Of a stretch of 64,000 bases of DNA, positions 1 through 12,110 are shown in pieces (within the stretch, counting starts at the first letter, position 1; every line of letters starts with the position of its first letter). This DNA is from Clarkia xantiana subsp. parviflora (lineage: Eukaryota > Streptophyta > Magnoliopsida > Myrtales > Onagraceae). The position numbers and the translations under genes are program-made. The stretch covers positions 23,103,001 to 23,167,000 of the forward strand of contig JAPTYO010000008.1 in assembly GCA_036873135.1 (NCBI GenBank), in the 5' to 3' direction. Below the pieces are notes generated by a model. It was not told the origin of the DNA. It searched no databases and saw nothing but the letters and a program-made list of their open reading frames with translations.

Positions 1-209
1 AACCTGTGGTACAAATGTTATATGCAAAATCCTGGCAATTATTATATGGATCATTTAGTGGAGCAATCACCTTCAAATATATTATTACGTTGGCAGTACA
101 TAAAAAGTTTTGAATGCGTCCCACATATGAATTATTTATAGCCTTTTTTGGGTGGCTAATTTGATAGCAAAATTAAAGTGAAAATCCTAGAAGGAATGAA
201 AATGCTAGC

Positions 210-480
210 ATGAAATTTTTTCCAAGAATGTTGGATAATATATATATTGTACCATTATTTTGTATATATGAAGATAATGCAGGTTATATAGCTCGAGTTG
301 AAGATCATTATATCAAAGGAGACGTACAAAACACATCCGCCTTAAGTTATTCTTCATCCAATGAATTTGTTCATATGACTATCAAGTGGATCTTTTTAAG
401 CAGGCTTTATCGACTGCGACATCTGGAATATTTGCGAACATGATTGGACTGCGTCGACTTAATGAAATTACGCGATGTCA
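210..480 (+). pseudogene. Ty1/copia RNase H relic (3' end of pol)
   Basis: Two overlapping frames read as the C-terminal RNase H part of a copia polyprotein. The first has YEDNAGYIARVEDHYIKGD, matching the usual YEDNxACIAxxxxGYIKGDRTKH block. Near 390 the reading shifts frame to MDLFKQALSTATSGIF and IGLRRLNEI, matching the usual DLFTKxLPTxTFxxLxxxIGMRRL ending. The change of frame and lost residues show decay. It lies just upstream of a purine-rich tract and an LTR, the normal order at a copia 3' end. The 5' part of the element lies outside the window or is lost. Confidence 0.8.
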
Positions 481-694
481 ACATCAGGGGGAGAATCTAC
501 ACCGCTGCACTCTTTTTCCCTTAACCAAGGTTTTATCCCATCAGGTTTTCCTGGTAAGGTTTTTAACGAGGCAGCTTACAAAAAGGGATCCATAATTGTG
601 TACTCTTTTTCCTTCACTAGATTTTTATCCCAATGGGTTTTTTCTAGTAAGGTTTTAACGAGGCACAATTCCCTTATGAACATCCAAGGGGGAG

Positions 695-879
695 TGTTAT
701 GAATATATTATGTGGATGTTCAATATTATGTGTATATACCATCTTCCTAATTTAGACTTTCCTTGTATTGATTTTACTTCCTCTCCAAGTCTATATAATC
801 CCTATATAAGGGCCCCTATGTGTGATAATAAGATCATACTCAAGTTCTCTCATTCTATTACCTATCTACTTTCGTAACA
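695..879 (+). mobile_element. Short Ty1/copia LTR (3' LTR)
   Basis: A 185-bp segment starts TGTTATGAA and ends TTCGTAACA, an imperfect terminal inverted repeat with TG..CA ends. A polypurine tract (CCAAGGGGGAG) lies immediately upstream, and the copia RNase H relic precedes it by about 200 bp. The intervening sequence contains the duplicated motif AAGGTTTTATCCCA / ATTTTTATCCCAATGGG, typical of copia 3' untranslated regions. No clear target duplication can be tested because the 5' end is not in view. Confidence 0.75.
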
Positions 880-3095
880 GAAAACAAGTTGTGGGTTTTT
901 GTTAGTGTACAAACCATAACATTCTTCGGCCCAAAAGAAAACAAACCATATCAGTGGATGGTTAGAACAATCTTGGAGCCCAAACATTTGGGCCTTAACA
1001 TCAACAAAGTAAAACACGTTTGGGCCCCTTTCGGGCCCAAAAATTAGATAATATTGAGCTGAAAATTGGGGGTTTCGATCTCATCTTTCTATTTTGCCAA
1101 TCCTTTACCCAAAACAAATATTGGCATGCAATTTCTATCATACCGCGATAGCTATTAGCTAAATAGCGACATGTATTAAAAAGTAGTGTTTGAACGCATA
1201 TCACAAAACATTAACATGACTACAGGAATTTTTTTTGTGTCATATTTGTTTTCAAATATCATAACACCACATATACATGAATACAAAACGATACGTTTAT
1301 GACGGTACAAATAATTTTTGAGTTTTCTTAACACATCTGACTGTATAGTGTTTCGAACTTACAATCAGTCATTTATTTTAGGGTTTGTCGTACATTCTAA
1401 CAAAAAAATGTAAAAATGTTTACATGCAACATAAATAAACATAAAATATTTGTATTATATCTATGTTTATATGATTTATCGTGTGTTAAGTAGATATAAT
1501 CTAATAAGTTTACTTGTAATTTGGAACGTACCCCTACTTTATCTAATCAAATTCCTTCTTTTGCTAACACTTTTGACTAAACCTCATCTTTAATGTATTA
1601 ATAATATCTATGATTAAGAAAATGCTTGGATCATCTAGAGTACTATAGACAGTATAGCAAGATAATCTCCAGGAGGTTGAGAAAAGTAGAACCTTTAGGT
1701 TAAAGTAAAGTTTAAAAAAAAAAACCCTAATGGTTAAAAACCAATTAATGATTATTCCCCGGCCAGGTAAATTATATGATTGCCCCGTTATCTGGAAAAT
1801 TACCCTACAACGGCTCCTTGATTAATGTTGATTGAATATAATTAAAATGGAAGTTCCCAAATACCGCAAGCATATCCGTGGTCATGTCATGTTATATATA
1901 TATATTCGAATTTAATCCAAGTTTAATTTTTCATAAGGTGCACATTAAAAAAGGACACTTACAAAACTTGGTCAATCATTAAAAAAAATGTATAATCGGT
2001 TGAACCACTAAAGAGGCCTCAAACGCATAAAATATCATAGGATCAAGGTGTTTCTTGTATATCTTACCTTATACAACACGCATAAATCAAATCTAACAGA
2101 AAATTAAACGAATAATTAATATATATATATATATATATTTTTAAAAAATCATTGGCAAGAAAGAACTGATGCTACTGGGCGAAATTGTTGTTATTTAGCA
2201 AAGTTTTTGTCCTTGAACATTAATTAGATCAATTAATGTCAAACTCTCGAGACAATCAATACACTCATAGATGAATATTTATTATTTTGCAAATCAGATT
2301 GATTTTCTATGGTAAATAAATAATTACGTCATTGCTTAGGGAATTGAAAGTTTGAGGTGCATTGGAAACGCATTTATAAGTTGCTTCAAGCTTTGATTCA
2401 GAGGTTGCTTATATATATATATATACATTTTTATGAGTGTAATGTAACTAGGACAACTCTTTTACTCTAAGATGTGCTATTTATAGGCACCAGTAGTCAC
2501 TTGCACGCCCTTCATTCGTGTTTGTTTTTCTCACAGTTTGATTCTAGAGATGAATAAAAGTTTGAAAAAAATGGTTTTTTAATTTGGGAAAATATGAAAG
2601 AGTAGTAAAATATTTTAATGATGTTAAATAAACGTAAAAGATACATTTTTAAGGCATAGCTACATTCAGTGACAAATTTGGACTTTCAAGTTTTTTTTTT
2701 TTTTTTTAAATTATAATAATTAGAATTTGAGGTTGGCGAGTGCATCTGCTTCGTAAAATCAAATAAGGAATTGAGCAGAATAATTTGTATTATGACTTGA
2801 ATTTGGCACTCTAACTATAAATAATAAGGCAATTACCATTTGTACAACTTTTTATGTTTAATGAATTCTCCACCTATTTTTACTGAGACAAATAAAACCA
2901 AATCGCTATCTGAATTGCAAGGATTGTAGAAAAATATATTTAATTAGTAATGCTTAATTTAAAAATACAGTTGGAATTGAGAGAACGTTCAATTAAAATT
3001 ATACATATTAAGCATTTTATGTAGCCGACTCATGCTTATTTTATGTTCAATATGATGAAAATGATACCAAATATAATATTTTGTATCTACATTAA
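880..3095. other. AT-rich intergenic DNA, no gene seen
   Basis: No coding exon or recognisable element was found. Only AT microsatellites (for example near 2115 and 2415) and homopolymer runs stand out. Confidence 0.5.
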
Positions 3096-3109
3096 AAGTT
3101 TAAATAACT

Positions 3110-3264
3110 TTTTTTTTTGATATATTTACATTGCTTTCGCAAGTTCGGACCGGGAGCGTTAAGGTTAAAGTCCTCCCCAAGGCGGCTTCTCCGGCGGGTT
3201 TCGACCTCAGGTCGCCCACGGGGAACATAACTCGCTTTACCAGTTGGTCCAACCAACCTTGGGT
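3110..3264 (-). mobile_element. tRNA-derived SINE with 14-bp target duplication
   Basis: On the minus strand the element opens ACCCAAGGTTGG. It carries an A-box-like TTGGACCAACTGG and a B-box-like GGTCGAAACCC at the spacing of a pol III internal promoter, and ends in an A-rich tail (seen as a T run at 3110). It is flanked by the perfect direct repeat AAGTTTAAATAACT at 3096-3109 and 3265-3278. Box A/B, poly-A tail and target duplication together define a SINE. The family name is not known to me. Confidence 0.85.
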
Positions 3265-3278
3265 AAGTTTAAATAACT

Positions 3279-5090
3279 AATTTAAAAGAAATTAAAGTTC
3301 GAAAAATAATTTATAATTAATTAAAATCCAGATAGTAATTTAATTATAGTCTTTAGTCTGTACAACTATATGTTAGTGTAAGGAACCAGTAACAGGTCCG
3401 TTGTTAGCTATATAATAAATTAATGATAGTAGGTAACATATAGTCATATATAATATATATATATATTATACATATCCAGAGATTATACCTTTTTTTTTCC
3501 CCAAAACTCATGAATGAATGTACGTCTGAAGATCATATTCATACCTAACACTAAGAAATAAGAGGTGCGGCGGGAAATCTATAATGTCCCTCGATTGTGA
3601 TGATTGCTTTACGAAAAACATGCCATAAAAGAAGACAATGCGCATATGCCATGCAATTGAGAAATCATCATTAACTTATTGCCATTTTAATTATTATTGC
3701 AGCTAATTATCATTCCAATTTGCGTATTTTCTTTAGCAAATTATACAATCATTATTAGTTATTATATATCTTTGCCACGTTTGACATAATATACATACTT
3801 TATAAGCAGCACTAAATTAAATTACAACAACAATAATAATAATAATAATGCATTTCTTCTAATCATTAAGCTTCTAGCATTATTTTTCACTTAGAAACAA
3901 CATAAAGAAGCATTTTAGTGGAGATAATTTTCATCCGGCAAAGCTCATCATAAGCATGTCTTTATAAAGAAGCGTGACAGATTTCTGGTGAAGTGAACCT
4001 GAAGGAATATCATGACACAGGAGTCGATTTATATTGTTCATACAAATAATAATAATTTTGAAAATCAAAAGATTATAAAATAGCAAGAATTTAAACCTTA
4101 AAGGGTTAGTAAGTTAGCTATTTTAATTTATTAGCTGATATGTACAATTTGCTAGCCAAATTTATATAAAGTTAGTAATATTTTAGCTTTGGTCAATTTA
4201 TTGTTATATGGCGACATATATTTATACGTCGATTGTTTTTTTTTTTAGTAAATTGCTGAAACTTTGAATTTTTTTTTTGTAATTAATGAGCTGAACTTTG
4301 AGGAATCTTTGCAATGCTAATTGATGTTTAGGAAAAACAAATTGATTTACTAGTTGAATATTGATAACTTTTAATGGGCGTGTGCATGTCTCCATCAACA
4401 TTTGATAAAAAAAAAAAAATTATATAGAGATTACAACTCGCATTTATAATTATCAAATTGTTCAAGGAAATAATTTAGTTAAACAATATCCACAAATCTT
4501 AGCAAACTAACTCAAACTTATAATATAGAGGTTTGTTGAAAAGTTAAATAAAAAAGAAATTATATATATCTAATTATTTATTAGACTAGATAAGTAAATT
4601 CATTTATATAATAACCATTGAAAAAATCACAAAATAAAAATCAATTTGTGGCCGGCAATAAAAATTAGATCAAATAAAAAGTTATATGCATCATTCAAAA
4701 TTCTCTTTAATTAGTCATCTAGAGTAATAAAGGCTGTGTACCCAACTGAAAAATGGGAGAACAATAATCTTAGGGTTGACATTCGATCACATCTCTATAC
4801 GTGTCTCCTACTAATAACTTGATCAAATTATGTACATTTGTTTTAGCTAGGTTGGAGTATAATAAGAGCGAGTGAGGCACCCATGTCAAGTGAAGTCCAT
4901 TCTAGCTTATTTTTTCCAATATCATCGATTTCCATTATCTGTCGATATCGACAACCATCACCATTATACCTTTGAAAGTTCGCACCATAGTAATTTTAAC
5001 ATCAACTGACTAATTTCACAACGGACCAGACCGTTTGTAAGGAGGTCTCACACGGCCTCGAACTCAAATGAGATACAAATTTTGACTAAA
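3279..5090. other. AT-rich intergenic DNA, no gene seen
   Basis: No supported coding region or RNA gene. The only structure is short simple repeats such as the AAT-type run around 3828-3848. Confidence 0.5.
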
Positions 5091-5104
5091 CTCTTGATTG
5101 AGTC

Positions 5105-5385
5105 CAAACCATCAGACCGATTATTTTAGTCTGATTGGTCCCATACCACTCGGGCCAAAGTACTTTGGTTTGAGTGGTCAAACCAATCGGACCAAAGTAT
5201 TTTGGTTCGAGTGGTCAAACTAATCCGACAAAAATGCTTTGTTCTGATTGGTCCAAGACTAGTCGGACCAAACCACTTTGGTTCGATTGGTCCCAAACCA
5301 ATCAGACCAAAATGCTTTGGCCTGATGGTTTGAGGGCCAAGTACTCAGACCAAAACACTTTGGTCTGATTGGCCCCAAGCTCCGA
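5105..5385. repeat. Tandem array with palindromic units (~40 bp)
   Basis: About six degenerate copies of a unit built on GGACCAAAGTACTTTGGT followed by a TTGGTC/GACCAA spacer. Each unit contains its own inverted repeat (ACCAAAG..CTTTGGT), so a single strand could fold into serial hairpins. It lies in the U3-like part of the Tat-type LTR fragment. Confidence 0.8.
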
Positions 5386-5404
5386 GATAGACACGCTAGA
5401 GGTT

Positions 5405-5705
5405 CGCAATCTTACACGAAGATATTACACATCTACCCCCAATAAGGGTAGAGTCCATACACCACTATACTTCTACCCAACAAGGGTAGAGTCCATACAT
5501 CATTACATCTCTATCCCCCAACAAGGGTAGAGTCTATACACCACTACACATCTACCCCCAACAAGTGTAGAGCCCATATAGCATTACACCTCTATCCCCC
5601 AACAAGGGTAGAGTTCATACACCACTACACCCTCTACCCCCAACAAGTGTAGAGTCCATACATCACTACGCCCCTACACCCCAACAAGGGTACTCCATGC
5701 ATCCC
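5405..5705. repeat. Tandem array, ~41-bp unit, 7 copies
   Basis: Seven degenerate copies of a unit with CTACCCCCAACAAGGGTAG followed by AGTCCATACACCACTAC. The core is an inverted repeat (CTACCC..GGGTAG). It directly follows the first array, giving two unrelated arrays side by side in one LTR. Confidence 0.85.
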
Positions 5706-6250
5706 TATACCAACATCTACAAAGGGACCGACCATCAAAATCTACAAGGGGACTAACCCCCTCCCCCTCCCCATCTATCAGGGGACCAACCTCTCCACGT
5801 CTACAAGTAGAACAGCTTAGATCCTCTAATGGGCACTATTGACCCCTCCATTGACAAACATGGTAAAATAGCCTATCCGTGATTAATGAGCTAATTATCC
5901 TGGAATAACACTATTCCACACAGGATTAACTCCTACCCGGGAATAAAGGCCCAAAACCCTATAAATACTCAACTCTACCATTCATTTGAGGTTAATCTCT
6001 CAACATCTCTACAACTTGTCTATTCATTTATCTCTCTAAAACATAAACTGATTTAGGCATCAGAATGAGTTTATCGGGTCTCAACACGGTCTACCCCTTC
6101 TTGCAGATTCCTCGTTGTTATAGTTAGTATTTTACTGTGAATTTTTATTTTTTTATTTTATAATATATGTTACACATTGTTAACCTTTTTTTTTTTTTAA
6201 TAATGCTCATTATAGTATCATTCGTACAATCTGACTGATCATGTCGTTAT

Positions 6251-6842
6251 TGTAAGCATATGGTGATGGGCGCCGTAAATGGTAGCCCACTATATGTATA
6301 GGTTACCTAAGTAAATTGGGTATATGTCACATTAGGACATTGGGTCAGACTCAAATCTCAATTGACATGAGAAGCCCAAAATTTGGGCCTCCCTATACAT
6401 CATGGCCGGCCGAAATAAGGAGGGGGGGGGGGGTAAAGTGGACTTTTGTCCACTTTACTTCTCCTATATATATGGGGAGTTAGGGGTTAATCACAATTCC
6501 CTTTAAGTGGTGTTTTGAGAGAAAAATCTTCCCCCAGAAACACCTACATCGACCGAACCACTTATTCATCAAGGTGTGCCAATTTGCTTTCTAACAAACA
6601 ATCCAAAGATCTGTCCCTTGCCAAGAATCGATCAGAGGCTTTGCTGTGGAGAAATACCACGTAGGGCTTCCTTCACAAGAACCCATACGGGTGCCGACTG
6701 GAGGATCGTGAACTCCCTCATACGAAGATCTTGGGTCTACGGACAACTGTAGAGGTATGTGCGAATCTTTCGCTGCGTAATTTCGATTACTAGCATGTAC
6801 CATGATTTAGTTTCCGTAGTGATTACTCCCCGTAATCTAACA
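6251..6842 (+). mobile_element. Solo copia LTR, 592 bp, 5-bp target duplication
   Basis: It starts TGTAAGCATATGG and ends CCCCGTAATCTAACA, and is bounded by the direct repeat GTTAT at 6246-6250 and 6843-6847. No internal region is present, so it is a solo LTR left by LTR-LTR recombination. A closely similar 600-bp copy lies at 25559-26158. An internal CCTATATATATGGGG TATA-like motif lies near 6461. Confidence 0.9.
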
Positions 6843-6847
6843 GTTAT

Positions 6848-7719
6848 ATCATCACGTGAGGTGACATGATTAGTGGTGGGCATTTCAGAGTACCCTGTAT
6901 ATTTAGGTGTTCCTAGAACGTACCCTATATGTATATCGGTCCTTGAACTTTGCTACCCAGAATCTACCATCTAATAGGCAGAACCATAATCGAACTAGAA
7001 ACAATTGGAACTAAATGGTTTCGAGTACCCTAATGATACCATTCACATTCACTCTTTTGTCAAAATTCCCCCATGCCTTAGCCCTTATATCGAGTTTTTT
7101 TTTACATTAATTTCCTTTTACTAGAGGTCAGCCGAGTAGCATATTTAGAATTCACATTGAAGTTGTTTGTATCCTTAGTAGTCATCTACACACAAGTGAA
7201 AGAGTTTGTGTTCAATATAGCAACAATATAGAATGTTGATGGTGTTATTATGTCCCAAGATCATTAACTGCTAGATTTATGACTAGTTAGATAACCCATT
7301 AGAATTTTTATATCTAACTATATATATATATCTATATACCAATATATTATTTGTGTTGGGTCCTCACCCCCAATAGACATCTTTGGCACCTTTTCATTTT
7401 ATTAACAAAAAAATATTATATTTAATTCCTATATTTTATAAAATTAATAATTTATTTATTACTATATTTGAGAAACATTTATTTATCTTTAATATTATTA
7501 CTAAATCATTATTTAAATTTTGTTATTTATTTAAGGTCGCTTAGTCGGCATGTCATAGTAATTATAATTAACTTACAATCCAATATTCATATCAATTTAA
7601 GTCAGCCCTATCATACTCATTCCGTTCAAATTTCGGATAAAATTTCGAATACATGTAAAAAAAAAAAAATTTATTCAACGAATTATATAGATCGAGTGAT
7701 ATATGTTCCGGCTGTTGAG
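6848..7719. other. AT-rich intergenic DNA, no gene seen
   Basis: No coding exon was recognised. An open frame around 7468-7866 is AT-driven, has no domain, and overlaps Helitron-related sequence. Confidence 0.45.
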
Positions 7720-8416
7720 ATTTTTCTATCACATAGATCAGCCACTTACCAAATTATATATATAACAAGTCAAAATATGGGTGAAATGTGTTTCTTGAAG
7801 TTTGACCTTGTACAAATAACATTTTACTCATCGTCCAATATTTATGGACTCAAACTATTAACTTAGTTCTTATATTTGTTAATCCAATCACATTGTGTAC
7901 AACATAATTAATGTTAACTAAATATTTTTGTAAATACAAGTCTAAACTTTATATTTTTGTGATTTAATTTTATCTTTATTGTTAAATCAAATTTTGTTGG
8001 TATTGTGATATTGTATATAATTACGTTTGTATAGGTCAAATTTGTCCATTGATGACTCTAAGTAGTTAAGAACAAGTTTACATTCTTGACACCGCAAGTT
8101 GATGAGTTAGATACAATTGAGCTGTTAAAGACCAACGTAATACTCGACTCAACTCATTTATATATCTAACTACAAGGCTAACTTAGTACCGTAACTGAAG
8201 ACATTATTAATTTTTTACTTAATTATCCTCTTCTCTTTCTCAATGTTTGAATTATGTTATGTCGCTCTTCTCTATCACATAGATTCATTTCTCACAACGA
8301 ATCAACTTGCCCATATTTTAATTTGATTAATTATAAATATTAGTAAACTTAAGATAGATTATATATCTGAAAATTTAAATGATCGATGCGCGTGCAACGC
8401 ACGCGTTAATAACTAG
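7720..8416 (+). mobile_element. Helitron 3' portion with hairpin and CTAG end
   Basis: The right end has the hairpin GCGCGTGCAACGCACGCG (8388-8405), then TTAATAA and terminal CTAG followed by T, the classic Helitron 3' terminus. The preceding 0.7 kb matches, in inverted orientation, the sequence at 63356-64000 (for example CATCGTCCAA, GTTGGTATTGTGATA, GATGACTCTAAGT), and both copies end at the same hairpin. The 5' TC end was not found, so the length is a minimum. Confidence 0.75.
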
Positions 8417-10940
8417 TATATATATATATATATATAGGAGAATATGGTTTCATTTAAGGTTATCAAAACATTACCTAGATATTAAGTTAGAGACAAAAAA
8501 ATACATCATATATCTTCCCATATTCGACCTAACCTATCACCACAAATCAAAGGATTTACCCCGTTACTTCTAAGTAATTATCTATAAGATTTATCACGCG
8601 AACAATTCAGAGGCTTTAACTGTGGAGAGAAGAGCACTTTTATACATCCATTAATCTGATGTTGTTGAAAGACCCCAACCGGTGAGTCGTGATTCAACCT
8701 CGTTCAAATCGACTTAGTCCACATAGATCATTTTAACCTGTAAGTCTTTCGTCTTTATTATCGGTTGAATAATTGTGATGAATTAATCATATTTCCAACA
8801 GTAATAACAAAATGTGTGTAGGTTATTTTACAGTATGGACAAAAAAATTCGATATTTAAACATGGACAACCACCTAATATGGATGGGGTGGCTGGATTTT
8901 TAATCATGCCACCAAACCAACCACCACAATTGTGATCACTGTGCGGATGGTCGCTTGCGACGACTACGATTGTAGTCAAGCCCAGTTGTAGCAGCCACGA
9001 TGTCTGCAATCTACCAATCAAAGAGTGTAGGTGGTCGACCAGCCGCCTTGCCTATTGCTGCCGGTGAAGCCCTAATTAGGGTTAGGGCATCAAAACCCTA
9101 ACTTGATAACCTTGATGAGCTTGGTACAAAAACAGGTCCAATTGGGTATTAAGGCCGGACTAAGTAAAAATATGTTAGCCTAATATCATGATTTGTGTAT
9201 GGATGAACCAGTTCAGTGCAGTTTAAACAAACATGGATCATGTCGGACTGAACTAGGTCGGATCAGGTTCAAATATCGAGTCATACCGAGTTGATAGATA
9301 AGGCCAGTCGACCTGGGACGGGTCAAACTGAACCTGACAAGGACATGTTAAATTTTTACGGGAAAATCAGGCCGAATATATTTTTAACTGAAACCATTAA
9401 AAGAATATCCAATACAATGACTCATATGCAGCTGAATCGCTGATAGTCTTATGAATAATCAAATCAGACCTAAAATAGGTTTCACTGAAATCATTTCTTG
9501 ACCAACATAGCAGGATCTGACCCAGAAATTCAGAGAGAGTTGAAGGCTATGACAGAGGAGGCGACGGCATCGCTGGACGGTTAGAGGATTTGGCGGCGGC
9601 GCTGGATGACTAGAGTTTGGACGAGTTTAGGTAAAATCGGGGAGGGCTGGAGACTTGGGCGGCATCGCGACGTTGGACGACTGGAGACTTGGGCGATGGC
9701 GTGGCGCGAGTGAGAGACGTAGACCACGGTCCGGTGAGGAGGAGGCTAGAATTGCAAGCAACTGTGCGGCTGTGTAGGGTGAGAACTGTGAAGTAAAGGT
9801 AATGATTGACTCATATATTTTTTTCTCCCTAGTTAACTAATCTTTGTTAGCCCTTATTTATGTATTACATTAACCCTACAGTTTTATAAAATATATACAA
9901 AATATATGTTTAAATAATAGACGTGGCGGTTCGCGAAGCCCGCGATCCCAAACCTGGACCCGCCCACGCGGGTTTGTGGGGGAAATCAGGTTAGCGGAGC
10001 TCCATAACTCCTTAATATCCATAAGCAAGGATAGTGTCACATCGAAGCAATCGAAATCAAAGAACTCTAAACAATGCATAGAAGGACTGAGAATAAATAA
10101 AAACTTTTAGCGATAGGTTGCAAGAAGCCCACACTAACAATAATAAACATAATAGGTCCTGGTCCCTACAAACCATTACAAAATTGGAATCGAATTTACA
10201 AGTATCAAAATTTGCTATCTGGAACCTACCATATTTTAAATATGACTTTATGGAACCTACCCAATAGTTTGGTTTCAGTTCTGAGTTTTTCTCAACCTAG
10301 GCATGATCATATCATTGTAATAGTCTTATAACGACAATGTGCACGCATACTTACTGATATTTAATATAATGATTATGGAAATGTACTTATGGGGATTTAA
10401 ATTTTTTTTCTTTTTTGGCACATGGTCTTATACGGGGTTATATTAGAAGAGCAAAACTCCAATAAAATATGGTTAATAAAAATAGTTATCTTGACCTCCC
10501 AATCTTTCTACAATGCGCCCTTATTGGGTATTTTTCCTCTTATTATTATTATTCTGTCGAATATTTTACGTTATGCAAAAAGTTGTAGGTTGCAGACTCC
10601 ACCAATGACAAATTGTTAGAATTTCAGGATTCTGTTGTTCAAATTCTAAGAAATTAATGAGTTGCCTAAATTAATTGATAAGATTAATTAATTTCAACCT
10701 AGTTAATGAAGAGTGCTTGTAAAGTAAAATTAGCGGCCACATAAGATATTATATTATTATGATTGATTAAACAATTCCCACCGGTTAATCATCTTCACAA
10801 AGAAAAATAGAAAATTACATATTTATTAATAAATAAATTAAAATAATGCCTAAAAATAAAAGAAAATATGAGAGCAAACTAAACTAAACTAAAGTTAGAA
10901 GGAGTTAAGAGAAACCGTAAAAGTGGTAACAATGGATTGT
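8417..10940. other. Intergenic DNA with degraded element fragments
   Basis: At 8600-8690 a stretch with CAGAGGCTTTAACTGTGGAG resembles the end of the copia LTR family seen at 6251 and 25559, strongly diverged. A GC-richer stretch at 9530-9750 has no sustained frame. No functional gene is supported. Confidence 0.4.
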
Positions 10941-11360
10941 CTAAAGAATGAAGTTCCTCCCACTTTGTTTTCTTTTTGTAAAAGAAAGATCACCACTTCC
11001 TTCCTTCCTTCCTTCCCTCCCTTACTTATATCATTATTATCATCTATTTTTATTCTATGGTATATATATGGAGTGGGAATCCAGAAGCTTAATTAAGGGT
11101 TCCAAAAACAAGAAAGGAAAGAGAAACTTTGTTGATAGATATAATATCTGCTGCCTAGCTCCATCTCCCCAGAAAAATACTTCATCATCAAACCAAACCA
11201 AAACCCTCTCTTTTATCTATCTCTCTGCATCATCTGTTTCCTAGAGATATATCCAGAAGCCAAGCCATGAGAGAGTAGCAGCACCAGCACTTCGTCTTCA
11301 TCGCTGTCTTCTTCACCAGTTAACTGAAAGGACGCTCCTCAAGATCCACAACCTGGTACT
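10941..11360 (+). promoter_or_regulatory. Candidate upstream leader exon (transcribed region?)
   Basis: A pyrimidine-rich tract (repeated CTTCC around 11000) is followed by CTCTC-rich leader-like sequence and a good splice donor context (CACAACCTG/GTACTC near 11355). It could be a distant non-coding first exon of the SERINC gene at 13844, which has an acceptor-like CTGCTGCAG just before its ATG, or an unrelated transcript. This is inference only. Confidence 0.25.
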
Positions 11361-12110
11361 CACTTCTTTACAGCACATATATATAAGCAAGCTTTCATTA
11401 TATTATTTAATCTGGGTTTGATCCACGTTGATTGCTCTCTCTGTTTCACCATTGAAAAGGAGTTTATAATTAATTACCTACATTATATTTTACTGCTGCT
11501 GTTTTTGCAAAACCTTCACAATATCATGATTTAATTAATTTATTTATTTTTAAATGGGCATATGAAACTGTGGTAGAGTAGAGATGAATTAACAAGGAAT
11601 AATCTGTTAGTGTAGAGCTAGCATAGCAGCCTTTTCTTTTCCCATTTCAACAAGTATGCTTGGAATCCTTTCCTTGCTTGCAACCAACCTCCACTTTCCT
11701 TTGTCACGGAAATAAATTAAATGTGTGCATAATAGTCATTCCCTTCATCCATAAGGTTAAAATAGTCATTTCCTCGTCCTCTATTTTCTTCTCACTTCTT
11801 CTCTATCTATCTATCTAGAGAAAAAAAAAAAAAAAAAAAGGAGATTGGGACTTCTCTGTGTCTGTACCGGAGGATTCCTGCTTTCTTCAGGAGCTTTTTT
11901 TTAGGCTCTTTATTGATTAATATAAATATATTTATTTTGGGATGCACAAGTATCAGGTGAACCCAACGAACAGGTTATATATGACTTTTTTTTTTTATAA
12001 ATAAATAAAAAACATGACAACTAGCTACTAGATATAAAATCATATATACATATCAAGATTCTTATTCTCATTGATTAGTGATGAAATATATATATAAGAA
12101 GATAGCTTTC

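Larger units (their letters stand above)
5095..6110 (+). mobile_element. Tat-lineage gypsy LTR fragment or solo LTR
   Basis: The 3' part has CCTATAAATACTCAACTC, a CATTCATTTGA block, TTATCTCTCTAAAAC, then ACTGATTTAGGCATCAGA and CTTCTTGCAG. The same blocks in the same order occur in the LTRs of the complete Tat-like element at 36275 and 45830 (TATAAATACAG, ATTCATTTGAACATC, ACTGACTTAGGCATCAGAGA, CTCTTGCAGGG). Upstream are two tandem arrays, as in the other LTRs. The exact ends and a target duplication were not found, so whether this is a solo LTR or a fragment is undecided. Confidence 0.6.

Noticed and set aside
4200..4270. T-rich run as possible pol III terminator of an RNA gene
   Set aside because: There is no A/B box or folded RNA upstream; such runs are common in this AT-rich DNA.
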